The notes under the pieces are model-generated. The model was not told where the DNA came from. It searched no databases and worked only from the letters and a program-made list of their open reading frames with translations. A stretch of 64,000 bases of DNA from Tectiglobus diatomicola. GTDB taxonomy: Bacteria > Pseudomonadota > Alphaproteobacteria > Rhizobiales > Hyphomicrobiaceae. The DNA is taken from the NCBI GenBank assembly GCA_039583345.1, contig JAZDSJ010000009.1, positions 62,001 through 126,000 of the forward strand. Reading direction: 5' to 3'. Both the position numbers and the translations under genes were made by a program. Below, in pieces: positions 38,301-47,569 of this stretch (the stretch's first letter is position 1; each line of letters opens with the position of its first letter).

Positions 38301-38448
38301 AATTTCTCTAATTAATCGCTTTAATGATGCCGAAACCCCTTATCTTGCGACACGGCGATCGCAATTTAGTTACGACTTTGATGATTATTCACATCTGGCC
38401 CGTATTACTGAATGGATTGGAGAAAGTTTTGAAGCAGGTTCAGATTGA
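35311..38448 (+). CDS. addB: double-strand break repair helicase-nuclease subunit AddB
   Basis: AddB of 1045 aa, alphaproteobacterial type. It starts a RecBCD-like end-resection machine with AddA. The N-terminal helicase-like part contains LPTRRAVRAMQHAF and later TAALVTPNRILGRRV and SLNEGIWPKTFDTGPWLNRS. The C-terminal third is a RecB-type nuclease with ISDYKTAT and the preceding LKARADRIDSG carrying the catalytic Asp/Lys set. The ATG at 35311 is 15 bp from AAGGA, a loose spacing; a TTG directly after that site is an alternative giving five more residues. The end overlaps the proposed addA start by 20 bp. Confidence 0.92.
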   Translation: MIDPKSCANLFTVTPDVSFLDVVAEAVLDGRLPNNIRCVPDTLQLSDWTILLPTRRAVRAMQHAFLKAIGTNKAILLPKLRPISQSEDETTIISLIESHKFGLSELQIPPAIDEFERYLVLMQMVQRWAKTFSSTDLTVTGMSDMTAFQVAHLALELADMMDVIEIENVSLDRLSDLVPESYSEHWQKTIEFLKIIADWWPKYLSASGCISPADRRNRIILEEANLLTMRPPKSPIIVAGVTGSIPATVSLIKAVYGLPNGAVIFPGLDRGLMDNDIQNILLYHPEHPQRGMLHVLKQIGANINDVQNLNYNRGVHSDAKIKLINEIFRPASTTSEWYSLPNRIALEKAESILDNITYLSAPNAQDEAEAIALILRHTAEQPGKTAALVTPNRILGRRVSTRLEAWGIKVDDSAGRPFSQTVPGTFLELVINAIAVDFKPCATMALLKHPLFRLGRTTPNVRRYTHIFELVALRTSYFGHGLDGLEKSLEKASQDVLNGCSRKRIAAKFSHKDWTETFKLIKDLKQAYTPLTRLFTSSESYSLREFSTAHLQTTENLVEIPRKVEANSEESISELWRCEAGEACALIFAGLTNSELPECKINSEDYPDFYRALVARETVRPHAPCHPRIFIWGPYEARLQQPDVIILGSLNEGIWPKTFDTGPWLNRSMLSDMGLPAPEEKIGYASHDFAQLLTIEKVYLTRSKINDGVPTVPSRWLMRIQAVISSLGLERALEAHQPWLAWARMRDAGRSHPRAQRPAPKPPLSLRPRTLSVSDVEKWIANPYAIFASHVLKLEVLPRLGCNPDASLRGTIIHRILGIYLKKFPLKPPANVALELIEIARLLFDEFRSDPRIAVFWIERFRRFTIWFAGEDLGLRGDCNESIGEISGAIVINTLGGPFTLKARADRIDSGPDHVVISDYKTATNLANLVVRANNGYSPQLLLEALIAERGGFAGLCSTHVSKLRYISAAGGNPPGSINVLKLSDVHTAIQKMEHELISLINRFNDAETPYLATRRSQFSYDFDDYSHLARITEWIGESFEAGSD

Positions 38449-41400
38449 AGACTATGACAAGGCTAAAATTCACACTGAGCGGCTTATAAGACAAACGGAA
38501 ACTTTACAAGCGCAGGCATCTTCACCGGAGATATCGGCGTGGGTAAGTGCCAATGCTGGAGCTGGTAAAACGCATGTTTTGAAGCTGCGTGTGTTGAGGC
38601 TACTACTGGCAGGAACACCACCAGAACGTATTCTTTGCTTGACTTATACCAAAGCAGCCTCAGCAGAAATGTCGCAGCGTATTTTTTGTGATCTTTCTGA
38701 ATGGACAATCTCAAGTAACGATACTCTAATAGAGAAACTAGCAAAACTTCTGGGTAGGTATCCAACTGACGAAGAGCTAACACTTAGTAGGCAACTCTTC
38801 GCACGAGCAATTGAGACACCTGGTGGGCTCAAAATACAGACAATTCATGCTTTTTGTGAGCGTCTTCTACAGCGCTTCCCATTAGAGGCAAATGTGACAC
38901 CAGGTTTCACTATTCTTGATAGTGATTTAGCTACGGTGTTTAAGCATGAAGCTATTACTGCTACGTTGCGTGAGGCAAGTGCGGCGCCAAATTCTAAACT
39001 CAACCTTGCCTTGCAGGTTATTGTAGCCCACGCTTCAGATGAAAGTTTTGACCAGATACTCACAACAGTACTCCAACGCCGTCAATGGCTCGAGGACATG
39101 GGAGGATGTGGATATGATAAAGGGAATGACCAAAACTTTGAACGTGTTGATCAGTTTTACCGCCGTATCTTTAATGTAAGTGATTCGATAACACTTTCGG
39201 ATCTGATCCAACAACAAGCCGATGTTTTGAGCTCATCTGATCTACATAACATAGCCGGCACCATGCACGGTGGAAGTAAACAGGATTGTGAATTAGGTGA
39301 TTTACTATTACTAGCAGCTGAAACACATGGTGAACGTAGAATAGATTATCTTAGAAAAGTATTTTTAACCAAAGATGGGAAACCGAGGTCAGATAAGAAG
39401 TTTATTTCCAAAAAATTACGAAACACAAAAATTTATATAACCTCTCAATTAAGGCAGGCACGTGATACTTTCTATACTCTAACTCAGGAGGGTCTAGGAC
39501 TAGAAACTATTAATGCAACATTGGCTTTGTTACGTGTAGGTAGCCATATACTTCGCTACTATGAAAACGCTAAATTCAGGCGTGCAGTGTTGGATTTTGA
39601 AGACCTAATTACCAAAAGCGCATCATTGCTGGCAGCAAATGATGCAGCAGATTGGGTTCTTTACAAACTTGACGGTGGGATTGACCATATTCTTGTTGAT
39701 GAAGCGCAGGACACAAGTCCTATGCAGTGGAATATTATTGAGGCGCTCACGGCAGAATTTTTTTCTGGAAAAGGAACGAACGATACAACTCGTTCTATAT
39801 TTGCGGTTGGAGATGAGAAGCAGTCAATCTACAGCTTTCAGGGAGCGGCACCGGAACAGTTTGCCCTTGTAGGCAAACGATTCGAAAAAAAAGTTAAAGG
39901 TATAGAGCAGGATTGGGCTAACGTCCCGTTGACTTTGTCATTTCGTACAGTCAAGCCGATATTGGATGCAGTGGATGTAATTTTTTCTGATATGGTACAT
40001 ACACCAGGCATAAATATTTCTGGTGGAGTTGTTAGCCACCAAGCCCTTAGAATTCTAGATTCTGGCTCCTTTGAAATTTGGCCAATTATCAAATTAGAAT
40101 CTCAAAATATAGCCCCCCCTTTTTCTCCAATGGAAGACATAACACCCGATGCACCTGCTGATATTTTGGCCAGGAAAATTGCTAAGCGCATTAAAAGTTG
40201 GCTTGAGAGTAGCGAAATGCTTCAATCTCAAGGGCGGCCCATCCGCGCTGGGGACATAATAATTCTACTTCGACGACGCAAACCATTTGGCCCAAAAATC
40301 GTACGAGCTCTCAAGAACTTGGGCATTCCTGTAGCAGGTTCTGACCGCATTGTCTTATCTGAACAAATTGTGATTCAAGATTTACTAGCTTTAGCTGATT
40401 TTCTTCTTTTACCCGAAGATGATTTAGCTCTAGCGTGTGCACTCAAATCACCCTTATTCAACTTTGATGATGATGATCTCTTGTTATTCGCCGCGAATCG
40501 TAGAAGCTCGCTGTGGTCTGCACTTTTAACTTATGTTAATAATCTCGAAACTCATCACGAACGATTTAGTTACGCTACTGAGAGGCTAAAACGCTGGCAG
40601 TATTACGTAAATTCCATACCGCCATACGAGTTTTTTTCAATGATTTTAGATCATGATGGCGGCCGAGCGCAGTTAATTGGTAGACTGGGTCCTGATGCGG
40701 CGGACCCACTTGATGAATTTATGAATTTAGCATTGACTTATGATCAGCGCGCACCGGCATCATTGCAAGGTTTTATTTATTGGGTACGTGATGGGGTGCG
40801 CGAGATTAAACGTGACATGGAACAAGCACGAAATGAGGTTCGTGTTATGACCGTACATAGTGCAAAAGGCCTCGAAGCCCCTATTGTTTTTTTACCCGAT
40901 ACTTGCACTGCTCCAGGTGGTGGACTACAGAAGCCTTTGGTTGACCTATTAAACATCGAAATTCCAGAAAAGAAATCAGTCCCACAGGCCTGGGCGATTA
41001 AAGGTGTACGTGCGCTGAAGCCCATAGCAAATGAACTTGAAAAGGTTACACGTCGTGAGATAGAAGAACATACCCGTCTACTTTATGTAGCACTTACTCG
41101 AGCACGTGATCGCGTATATGTAGCAGGCTACGAGAATAAAGCTCGTCGTCCAAAGACTTGCTGGTATGACACAATCTGGAATCGCCTTGAAGGTAAGTTA
41201 TGTATGAAAGACAGCACAGATGGCGAAAAAATCTGGGTGATTGAAAGCACGCAAAAGCAAAAAGCTTCGTTTGTCTCTCCTTCTTTGACTTTAGAAACTA
41301 ATACCTCACCATTACCATCTTGGGCCTTGCGCAAGGTACCATATGAATCTCAGTCAACTATCTCATTCGCGCCATCACGCCTTGTGCATGATGAAGTCGA

Positions 41401-42052
41401 CGAAGATAAGGGATTGTCAAAAATTACAACAAATAAATTCTATGATGTTCAGCTAGTTAAACCACCTCTCATTCCTGAACTTCTTAACAAAAGTGAAAAA
41501 AAATTCCTAAAAGGAAATTTGATACATGCTCTTCTTGAAAGTTTGCCTGTATATGAAAAGGCAAATCACCGTGCTTTAGCCGAAGAGTATTTGCGAGTTC
41601 GAGGTGAAAGTCTTGGAAAGCAAACATGTGCTTTAATTATTGAAGAAGTGCTTCGTGTCATATCAGATCCGCTATGCTCAGCAGCATTTCAACCGGAGGC
41701 AAAGGCTGAGGTTCCAATTGTTGCTGAGCTTATTTCATCATATCCTAACGTTCCTCCGCTTCGGGTTTCGGGAAAGATAGATAGGCTTGTTCAAACATCA
41801 GATGGAATTTTAATTGTAGATTTTAAATCAAATCGTAATCCTCCTCAAATGATAGACGATGTACCCACCAGCTACCTCATGCAGGTTGCAGCTTATCGTT
41901 TAGCTTTACGAAATATTTTCCCATCTGTTTCAGTTCACGCTGCTTTTATTTGGACGTTTGGGCCATCTGTCATGAGAATGCCGTGTAGTATTTTAGATGA
42001 TAAAGAGCGCTGCCTTTGGTCTCTGCATAATCAAAGCCTTGACGCCTGTTAA
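38429..42052 (+). CDS. addA: double-strand break repair helicase-nuclease subunit AddA
   Basis: UvrD/RecB-family helicase-nuclease of about 1207 aa. Walker A ANAGAGKTHVL, LDFEDLITKSASLL, DEAQDTSPMQW, VGDEKQSIYSFQGA, VMTVHSAKGLEAPIVFLPDT and LLYVALTRARDRVYVAGY are the SF1 helicase motifs in order. The C-terminal nuclease has VSGKIDRLVQ and ILIVDFKSNR. I place the start at TTG 38429, six bases after GGAG within the end of addB, which gives a 20-bp overlap and translational coupling. A longer frame from 38324 would overlap addB by 125 bp. The protein is intact, so recombinational repair is kept despite signs of reduction elsewhere. Confidence 0.92.
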   Translation: MKQVQIEDYDKAKIHTERLIRQTETLQAQASSPEISAWVSANAGAGKTHVLKLRVLRLLLAGTPPERILCLTYTKAASAEMSQRIFCDLSEWTISSNDTLIEKLAKLLGRYPTDEELTLSRQLFARAIETPGGLKIQTIHAFCERLLQRFPLEANVTPGFTILDSDLATVFKHEAITATLREASAAPNSKLNLALQVIVAHASDESFDQILTTVLQRRQWLEDMGGCGYDKGNDQNFERVDQFYRRIFNVSDSITLSDLIQQQADVLSSSDLHNIAGTMHGGSKQDCELGDLLLLAAETHGERRIDYLRKVFLTKDGKPRSDKKFISKKLRNTKIYITSQLRQARDTFYTLTQEGLGLETINATLALLRVGSHILRYYENAKFRRAVLDFEDLITKSASLLAANDAADWVLYKLDGGIDHILVDEAQDTSPMQWNIIEALTAEFFSGKGTNDTTRSIFAVGDEKQSIYSFQGAAPEQFALVGKRFEKKVKGIEQDWANVPLTLSFRTVKPILDAVDVIFSDMVHTPGINISGGVVSHQALRILDSGSFEIWPIIKLESQNIAPPFSPMEDITPDAPADILARKIAKRIKSWLESSEMLQSQGRPIRAGDIIILLRRRKPFGPKIVRALKNLGIPVAGSDRIVLSEQIVIQDLLALADFLLLPEDDLALACALKSPLFNFDDDDLLLFAANRRSSLWSALLTYVNNLETHHERFSYATERLKRWQYYVNSIPPYEFFSMILDHDGGRAQLIGRLGPDAADPLDEFMNLALTYDQRAPASLQGFIYWVRDGVREIKRDMEQARNEVRVMTVHSAKGLEAPIVFLPDTCTAPGGGLQKPLVDLLNIEIPEKKSVPQAWAIKGVRALKPIANELEKVTRREIEEHTRLLYVALTRARDRVYVAGYENKARRPKTCWYDTIWNRLEGKLCMKDSTDGEKIWVIESTQKQKASFVSPSLTLETNTSPLPSWALRKVPYESQSTISFAPSRLVHDEVDEDKGLSKITTNKFYDVQLVKPPLIPELLNKSEKKFLKGNLIHALLESLPVYEKANHRALAEEYLRVRGESLGKQTCALIIEEVLRVISDPLCSAAFQPEAKAEVPIVAELISSYPNVPPLRVSGKIDRLVQTSDGILIVDFKSNRNPPQMIDDVPTSYLMQVAAYRLALRNIFPSVSVHAAFIWTFGPSVMRMPCSILDDKERCLWSLHNQSLDAC

Positions 42053-42115
42053 GCTGTTGCTAAACTACTATATCATACAAGTAATTATTTTATGTTTATC
42101 CAGGAGAATAACGAA

Positions 42116-42448
42116 ATGGCTGAAAGAAAAGTGGTTGATGTTTTTGACGCCAATTTTGAGGTTGAAGTACTCGAAGTATCTGAACCAGTGGTTGTAGATT
42201 TCTTTGCAGACTGGTGTGGTCCGTGCAAGGCCATGGCTCCAGCACTAGAGGAAGTCGCTGAAAAATTAGTGGGTAAAGTAAAAATAGTAAAACTTAATGT
42301 AGATCAAAATCCTAAGACCACTGGTAAATATAATATACAAGCTATGCCTACATTACTTTTGTTCAAAAACGGTGAGATCGTTTCTCGCCACACTGGTGCG
42401 ATAGCGCAAAAAATAAAATTGGAAGCATGGATTAACGAAATGCTGTAA
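42116..42448 (+). CDS. trxA: thioredoxin
   Basis: Thioredoxin of 110 aa with the redox motif WCGPC (Cys34 and Cys37) in VVVDFFADWCGPCKAMAP and the cis-proline in QAMPTLLLFKNGE. It is a general disulfide reductant. The ATG at 42116 has AGGAG nine bases upstream; an ATG 24 bp earlier has no ribosome site. The gene lies 63 bp after addA, an order conserved in many alphaproteobacteria. An inverted repeat, TCCGCAG (42455-42461) with CTGCGGA (42480-42486), follows the stop and may help termination, though no T-run is present. Confidence 0.95.
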   Translation: MAERKVVDVFDANFEVEVLEVSEPVVVDFFADWCGPCKAMAPALEEVAEKLVGKVKIVKLNVDQNPKTTGKYNIQAMPTLLLFKNGEIVSRHTGAIAQKIKLEAWINEML

Positions 42449-42454
42449 TCCTTT

Positions 42455-42486
42455 TCCGCAGTTTAGATTTCACTCTGGCCTGCGGA
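42455..42486 (+). terminator. possible terminator hairpin after trxA
   Basis: TCCGCAG (42455-42461) and CTGCGGA (42480-42486) form a 7-bp stem with an 18-nt loop right after the trxA stop. There is no T-tract, so the assignment is tentative. Confidence 0.4.
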
Positions 42487-43330
42487 CAATAGCTTATGAA
42501 CTTTTTTTGGTGTAATATGGGCCTAATTCATTCGGTTCATTCAATGGAATTACTTTTTAAAGGTACCTGATATTAAGCATTATCTTAAACGAACTAACCT
42601 TCGAAACAAGTTTTCAGCTTAACAGCTTTTAACGATTTATGCTCTGAAGTTTTCATGTAAAATTATTTATCTTACTAGTAATTTATTATTATAAAGCAAA
42701 AAGCCCTCATCATGATATTTTCTCTATTTCAAACAGGCATTTTAAGCTTAATTCTAACTATAAATTTGTAACTTGAGTACAAAGGCCGCTTACTCCATAC
42801 TTCTTCAAATGTAATTAGTGGTGCTTGTCTGTCCTAAAACAAACAGATCTCTTAAAATTTAAAATCAAAAGTTGCAGTAATACTAAGGCTTGATGTATTA
42901 TAACGATGTTATGATTATATATTGAGAATCGGCTTTAGGGTAACCAGTAAGCTTATTTATATTGAATTGACATAGACTGCAGCCATTACCACAGTGCCAT
43001 TATGGTAACTCCTACAGTGTAGTCTAATAAATATTTGATTATTAACTAAATTTCAGCCAGTCCAAAAACTCGACTTAATTTCTTCTTTTTTTATTCGAAA
43101 TAAGTAGATCGATCTGCAAACATCAATATTTTATAAGCTGATTTGATAACTAGAAAGCTTTATTATAGAGTGACATTGATTTAGTATCTCAAAATATGAA
43201 ATTATTTATCTTTCTAATCTTTTGCAATCTTGCATTCTTAAGAGAATATTTCTTTAGATTAGAAACATTAAGATTAAGGAGGCTTTTATCGGATAAGTAA
43301 AGAGCCGCATAAAACAAAGAGAGGCGAATT
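42487..43330. other. non-coding spacer downstream of trxA
   Basis: About 840 bp without a supportable gene. The last 150 bp must contain the promoter of the small membrane-protein gene. No repeats or RNA genes were recognised. Confidence 0.45.
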
Positions 43331-43864
43331 ATGCTGAATTTTTTAATGGGTGTAATGCGTGTTTTAATTGGATTTTTTTTAGCTTGTCTTACCGCTGGAG
43401 CTGTAAGCATTTTTTTGTCCATAACTCTTGAAGATTTGGACAAACTGAGTGTTCTTTCTTTTGAAAATACTAGTTTTTGGGTACTTTATAATGCTTACGT
43501 GATAGCAGTTTTTTCATCCCCACTAGCTATTTTAACACTTATATTTTGTGAGTGGCGAGGTGTAAACAACATTTTGTATTACATCACAATTGGAATTGCA
43601 ATATCCATTTTCGGACTTTTAGTAATTATGTGGAATGAGATTTCTGCCGAGCTTAGCCTATCTAATATTTATGGTTTTTTTTCATTCTTTGTAACGGGTT
43701 TTATTTCGGGTGCTGCATATTGGCTCTTTTCTGGACAATTTGCACATCGATCAAGGAAAGCTATGAATACAGATAGCGATGCTCTAGACATTCCAAAATT
43801 AAGGAAGCTATTAAGGCCAGCATCCACTGCACATGCACAACTGCCCCTCAAAAAAAATGATTAA
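43331..43864 (+). CDS. small four-helix membrane protein of unknown function
   Basis: Protein of 177 aa with four hydrophobic segments at about 6-31, 48-70, 79-99 and 111-132, and a basic, Pro/Ala-containing cytoplasmic tail (HRSRKAMN..., ending LKKND). AGAGAGG six bases before the ATG supports translation, and the codon pattern and helix periodicity look like a real gene. I do not recognise the family. It is isolated, with about 0.85 kb of non-coding DNA on one side and 0.76 kb on the other, so context gives no clue. Confidence 0.7.
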   Translation: MLNFLMGVMRVLIGFFLACLTAGAVSIFLSITLEDLDKLSVLSFENTSFWVLYNAYVIAVFSSPLAILTLIFCEWRGVNNILYYITIGIAISIFGLLVIMWNEISAELSLSNIYGFFSFFVTGFISGAAYWLFSGQFAHRSRKAMNTDSDALDIPKLRKLLRPASTAHAQLPLKKND

Positions 43865-44628
43865 ACTCTGTCTACAATTACATTCTTACTTTAAAGATTA
43901 TAAAACAATTAATATATACATTACACATATTGTAGACTAATTAGATGTGAAGAAAGAAATATTCATATATTACAATCATTTATATCAGAAATAAATATTT
44001 TTATCTTAACTTCTAGCTTTAGATAACATTGTAGCCTGATTTAGAGTGAGGATAGCGTTTTTCATAACGCTAATTAATTTTAGACTAATTTAAGCTGTAT
44101 GTTATAGCGAATTTAACTACTTTCGTATACACCAGCAGGTTGTAAATCTCTGTATAGATATTTTCTAGCATAGCTTTTGTAAGTTTTAAAAAATTCTGGC
44201 TGCTATTTTTAATGATTCTTTACTAATTTTTTTTGCTAAGATATTGTCTAATATCTTCAAATACCTACTTCAACTCCATAGCAAGTTTTTTAAAGATTAC
44301 ACTCAAGTGTAAACACAGGATCACCTAATTCGATTTATATGAATTTAAAGCTTTTTATTCTTTATCATTTAATTTTTTACAATATCCTCACACATATTGA
44401 ATTTTCTTGATTTTATGTCTACCTATTCGTTTAAACTTTATGCTCTGTAGAACCTGTGAAAATTTCAATAAATATGCTTGATCTCGTGTATACGAAAACA
44501 GAAATCATACTGACCAACAAAAATCACTTCAATTAAGTTAATTCGATGCCTTAATTCTAACTTCCAGCTAACAGTAATTTGCAAAATAAATTGTCACCAT
44601 AGTCTATAAAGATATTGTACAACATTTA
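43865..44628. other. non-coding spacer between the membrane protein and the ABC exporter
   Basis: About 760 bp, very AT-rich, between convergent genes. No ORF, RNA gene or repeat recognised apart from the hairpin at its right end. Confidence 0.45.
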
Positions 44629-44650
44629 AATTGAGGGACTAGCCTCAATT
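44629..44650 (-). terminator. probable terminator of the ABC exporter gene
   Basis: AATTGAGG (44629-44636) and CCTCAATT (44643-44650) form a perfect 8-bp stem with a 6-nt loop, 16 bp beyond the stop codon of the minus-strand exporter gene. The minus-strand continuation is moderately U-rich. It could work in either direction. Confidence 0.5.
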
Positions 44651-44666
44651 GATTTTGTTATATGTA

Positions 44667-46517
44667 CTAATTATTATTTTTGTCTAGAAGAAAATTTCCA
44701 TATTGATGGTGCCAGAAGTTTGCATAAATACCGCCTTGTTGAATCAATTTCTTGTGGCTTCCTTGCTCAACAACTGTACCTTGATCCATCACAATAAGGC
44801 GATCCATCGCTGCAATAGTGGACAAGCGGTGAGCAATAGCGATAACTGTTTTATCTAGCATAAGATTTTTTAATTGTTCTTGGATTGCAGCCTCAACCTC
44901 GGAATCCAGAGCGCTTGTAGCTTCATCTAAGATCAAGATAGGTGCGTTCTTCAAGAGCACACGCGCAATTCCTATACGCTGACGTTGTCCTCCTGAAAGC
45001 TTAACTCCGCGCTCTCCAACATGTGCTTCATACCCCAGACGCCCTTTCGAATCCTGAAGATTCATGATAAAGTCATGTGCTTGGGCTTTTCTTGCAGCTA
45101 ATATTACCTGGTCAAGTGAAGCAGTTGTTCTGCCATAAAGAATATTATCAAGTACCGAACGATGAAGTAGGGACGTGTCTTGAGTTACCATACCAATTTG
45201 CCCACGCAGACTGTCTTGAGTTACCTTCGAGATGTCTTGACCATCAATAAATATACGCCCCTTGTCCAGTTCATAAAATCGAAGTAATATGCTGATTAGT
45301 GTTGATTTTCCAGCACCTGAACATCCAACTAATCCAATTTTTTCTCCAGCTTCGATGGTAAGTGAGAGATCCTCAATAATACTCTGCCTCTGGCTTCCAT
45401 AGTTAAAACTGATTTGGTCAAAAACAATTCGACCGTGATTAATCTTGAGCGGTGTTGCATTAGAGTTATCGTGGATTGTATATGATTTGGAAATCGATTG
45501 TACGCCGTCCTGAACATTACCTATATTTTCGAAAACACTAGTTACCACCCAGATAATCCATCCTGAAATATTTACTATTCGTATCGTTAATGTATTAATT
45601 AATGCAACAGCACCAATACTAATAGTGCCTGCAGACCATAACCACAATGCCATACCACCTGTGCTAACAAGCAATATACCATTAGAGATCCAAATTGTCA
45701 TATTCATGATTGTGATCATGCGGAGTTGACGATTATAAACTAAAAGATGCTCTTGCAATACCTCTCTAGCATGTTGGTCTTCATGCTTTGAATGTGCAAA
45801 CAATTTAACGGTCAAGATATTAGTATAACTGTCTACAATTCGACCTAACAGCATTGAGCGCGCTTCAGCCGTATTAGCTGCAAGCTGCCTAATGCGAGGT
45901 ACGAAAAAGGTGATTACTAAGATATAAATTATTATCCAAATAACCAATGGCAATGCCAGTCGCCATTCCGTGCTAATAAATAAGGCTACTGCACTTAAAC
46001 AATACACAATAACAAACCAGACTGCATCACACATTTGCATAACTGATTCGCGTAACGCAAGAGCTGTATTCAAAACTTTGTTTGAGACACGGCCGGCAAA
46101 GTCGCTTTGAAAGAAATCCAAGCTCTGACGTAGTAAATATCTATGTGTCTTCCATAAAACCCGTGTTGAGAATACACCAGTAATCATCTGATTACCAATG
46201 AGTTCGTCAAGGCCAAAGATAATAGGACGAGCGACTAATGCGATAAAGGCAATCCATAATAATAGACCACTATGCTCATCGAAAAAATCTTTCGGCTTTT
46301 CTATATCATGCATCAAATCTACGATATGTCCTAGATATGCAAAAAAAGAAACTTCGATTAAGGCACCTATAAACCCAGTCGTAAGAAAAAGCACCCAACA
46401 GGGCCATATTGGTTCAACAAAATGCCAGTAAAATCGTTTAAGCTGATGTGGAGGACAGGAAGGCTGAGAATCTGGAAAAGGTTCAATATAGTTTTCAAAC
46501 CAACGGAACATAGTCAC
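44667..46517 (-). CDS. ABC exporter, fused permease and ATP-binding protein (MsbA/MDR-like)
   Basis: Half-transporter of 616 aa. Residues about 30-330 form the six-helix exporter domain, beginning with WPCWVLFLTTGFIGALIEV. The ATPase domain has Walker A GCSGAGKSTLISILL, Q-loop QDTSLLHRSVLDNILYG, signature LSGGQRQRIGIARVLL, Walker B ILILDEATSALD and the switch AHRLSTI. It should act as a homodimer exporting a hydrophobic or amphipathic substrate. Homology alone does not tell lipid A flipping from drug export; the N-terminus with a WFENYIEPF segment is typical of an alphaproteobacterial multidrug-type group rather than of MsbA itself. It is monocistronic. Confidence 0.9.
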   Translation of the reverse strand: MTMFRWFENYIEPFPDSQPSCPPHQLKRFYWHFVEPIWPCWVLFLTTGFIGALIEVSFFAYLGHIVDLMHDIEKPKDFFDEHSGLLLWIAFIALVARPIIFGLDELIGNQMITGVFSTRVLWKTHRYLLRQSLDFFQSDFAGRVSNKVLNTALALRESVMQMCDAVWFVIVYCLSAVALFISTEWRLALPLVIWIIIYILVITFFVPRIRQLAANTAEARSMLLGRIVDSYTNILTVKLFAHSKHEDQHAREVLQEHLLVYNRQLRMITIMNMTIWISNGILLVSTGGMALWLWSAGTISIGAVALINTLTIRIVNISGWIIWVVTSVFENIGNVQDGVQSISKSYTIHDNSNATPLKINHGRIVFDQISFNYGSQRQSIIEDLSLTIEAGEKIGLVGCSGAGKSTLISILLRFYELDKGRIFIDGQDISKVTQDSLRGQIGMVTQDTSLLHRSVLDNILYGRTTASLDQVILAARKAQAHDFIMNLQDSKGRLGYEAHVGERGVKLSGGQRQRIGIARVLLKNAPILILDEATSALDSEVEAAIQEQLKNLMLDKTVIAIAHRLSTIAAMDRLIVMDQGTVVEQGSHKKLIQQGGIYANFWHHQYGNFLLDKNNN

Positions 46518-47569
46518 ATTCCAGTATTTGTCTTATAAAAATAACTACCTAGATATCGTAAAAACCTTAAGGTATATGACATATGCTTTATTTGACCATT
46601 TTACATTATTTTTCTGTAAGTCAAAGATTTCAAGAAAGATACTGAGGTGTTTAAAAGTAATGTAGCTTAATGGTAAAGTCAAATCTCAACTATTTAAGTA
46701 ACTTAGAATGGATTGTTTTAGAGAGAATCATAATAATCATGTTTAAAGTATTTCATAATCCTAAAGGATAAATAGGAGCTTAAACGTTTTTAAATGAGTT
46801 TCTATATTTAATAAATGCAATTTTATCTTTTTGTAGTCATCTAATTATATGCATCTTCTAAATAAAAGAAATTTAAGAACATATTACAAGATTAGTTATT
46901 AGACATACGTAGATAATAGTAATTTGGTTTTTTAGCGACTTAATTTTATCTGATAATAAAATAGTGACTATGAGAGGTGCAGAAACTCATATTTTTCATG
47001 TTGAAATGATACACCTTACATTATATTTCCCAATATACTCAACATTGAGCATAATCAATTAACTCTTTGTTGCTAATAACAAACTATTGCCCAAGTTTAA
47101 GTTCTAGCGTGAATATTAAAAATATATAAACGTAAAGTTGTATGTCAATTTATTAACTAGTTTGTGTCCGACTTTGATCTACTGTTATCATGCACTTAAA
47201 TACAGCTAGTTAGTGTTCTTATGAAAAGTTGCAGAAAATCGAAATTAGAACCAAAATCTTATACTTTGAACTAGACATAGTCAAAAATCTATACTTATAT
47301 TGCTAATATACACAGGTATTATAATCTATTTATGCTTAGTTGTTAAATCTCTCCTTCAATTTTTATAGTATTGGCACTCGGAGTGCATGACCTGATACGG
47401 TCAACAAAGAAACGATTTTGCGGGCCATTAAATAGACTATAATAATCAAAGCCTTCGTGGCTACAGACAATATTTACCAGACCACTGCTCACACCTTTAT
47501 CATAAAGTTGTTACACAGTAAGGTAAAATTTATGTATATGCTGTGCGTAAATAACAACGGAATGAAGTA
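46518..47569. other. divergent spacer between the ABC exporter and hemF
   Basis: About 1.05 kb without a gene. Both divergent promoters must lie here. No FNR/Irr-type palindrome in front of hemF was recognised with confidence, and no RNA gene was seen. Confidence 0.45.
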
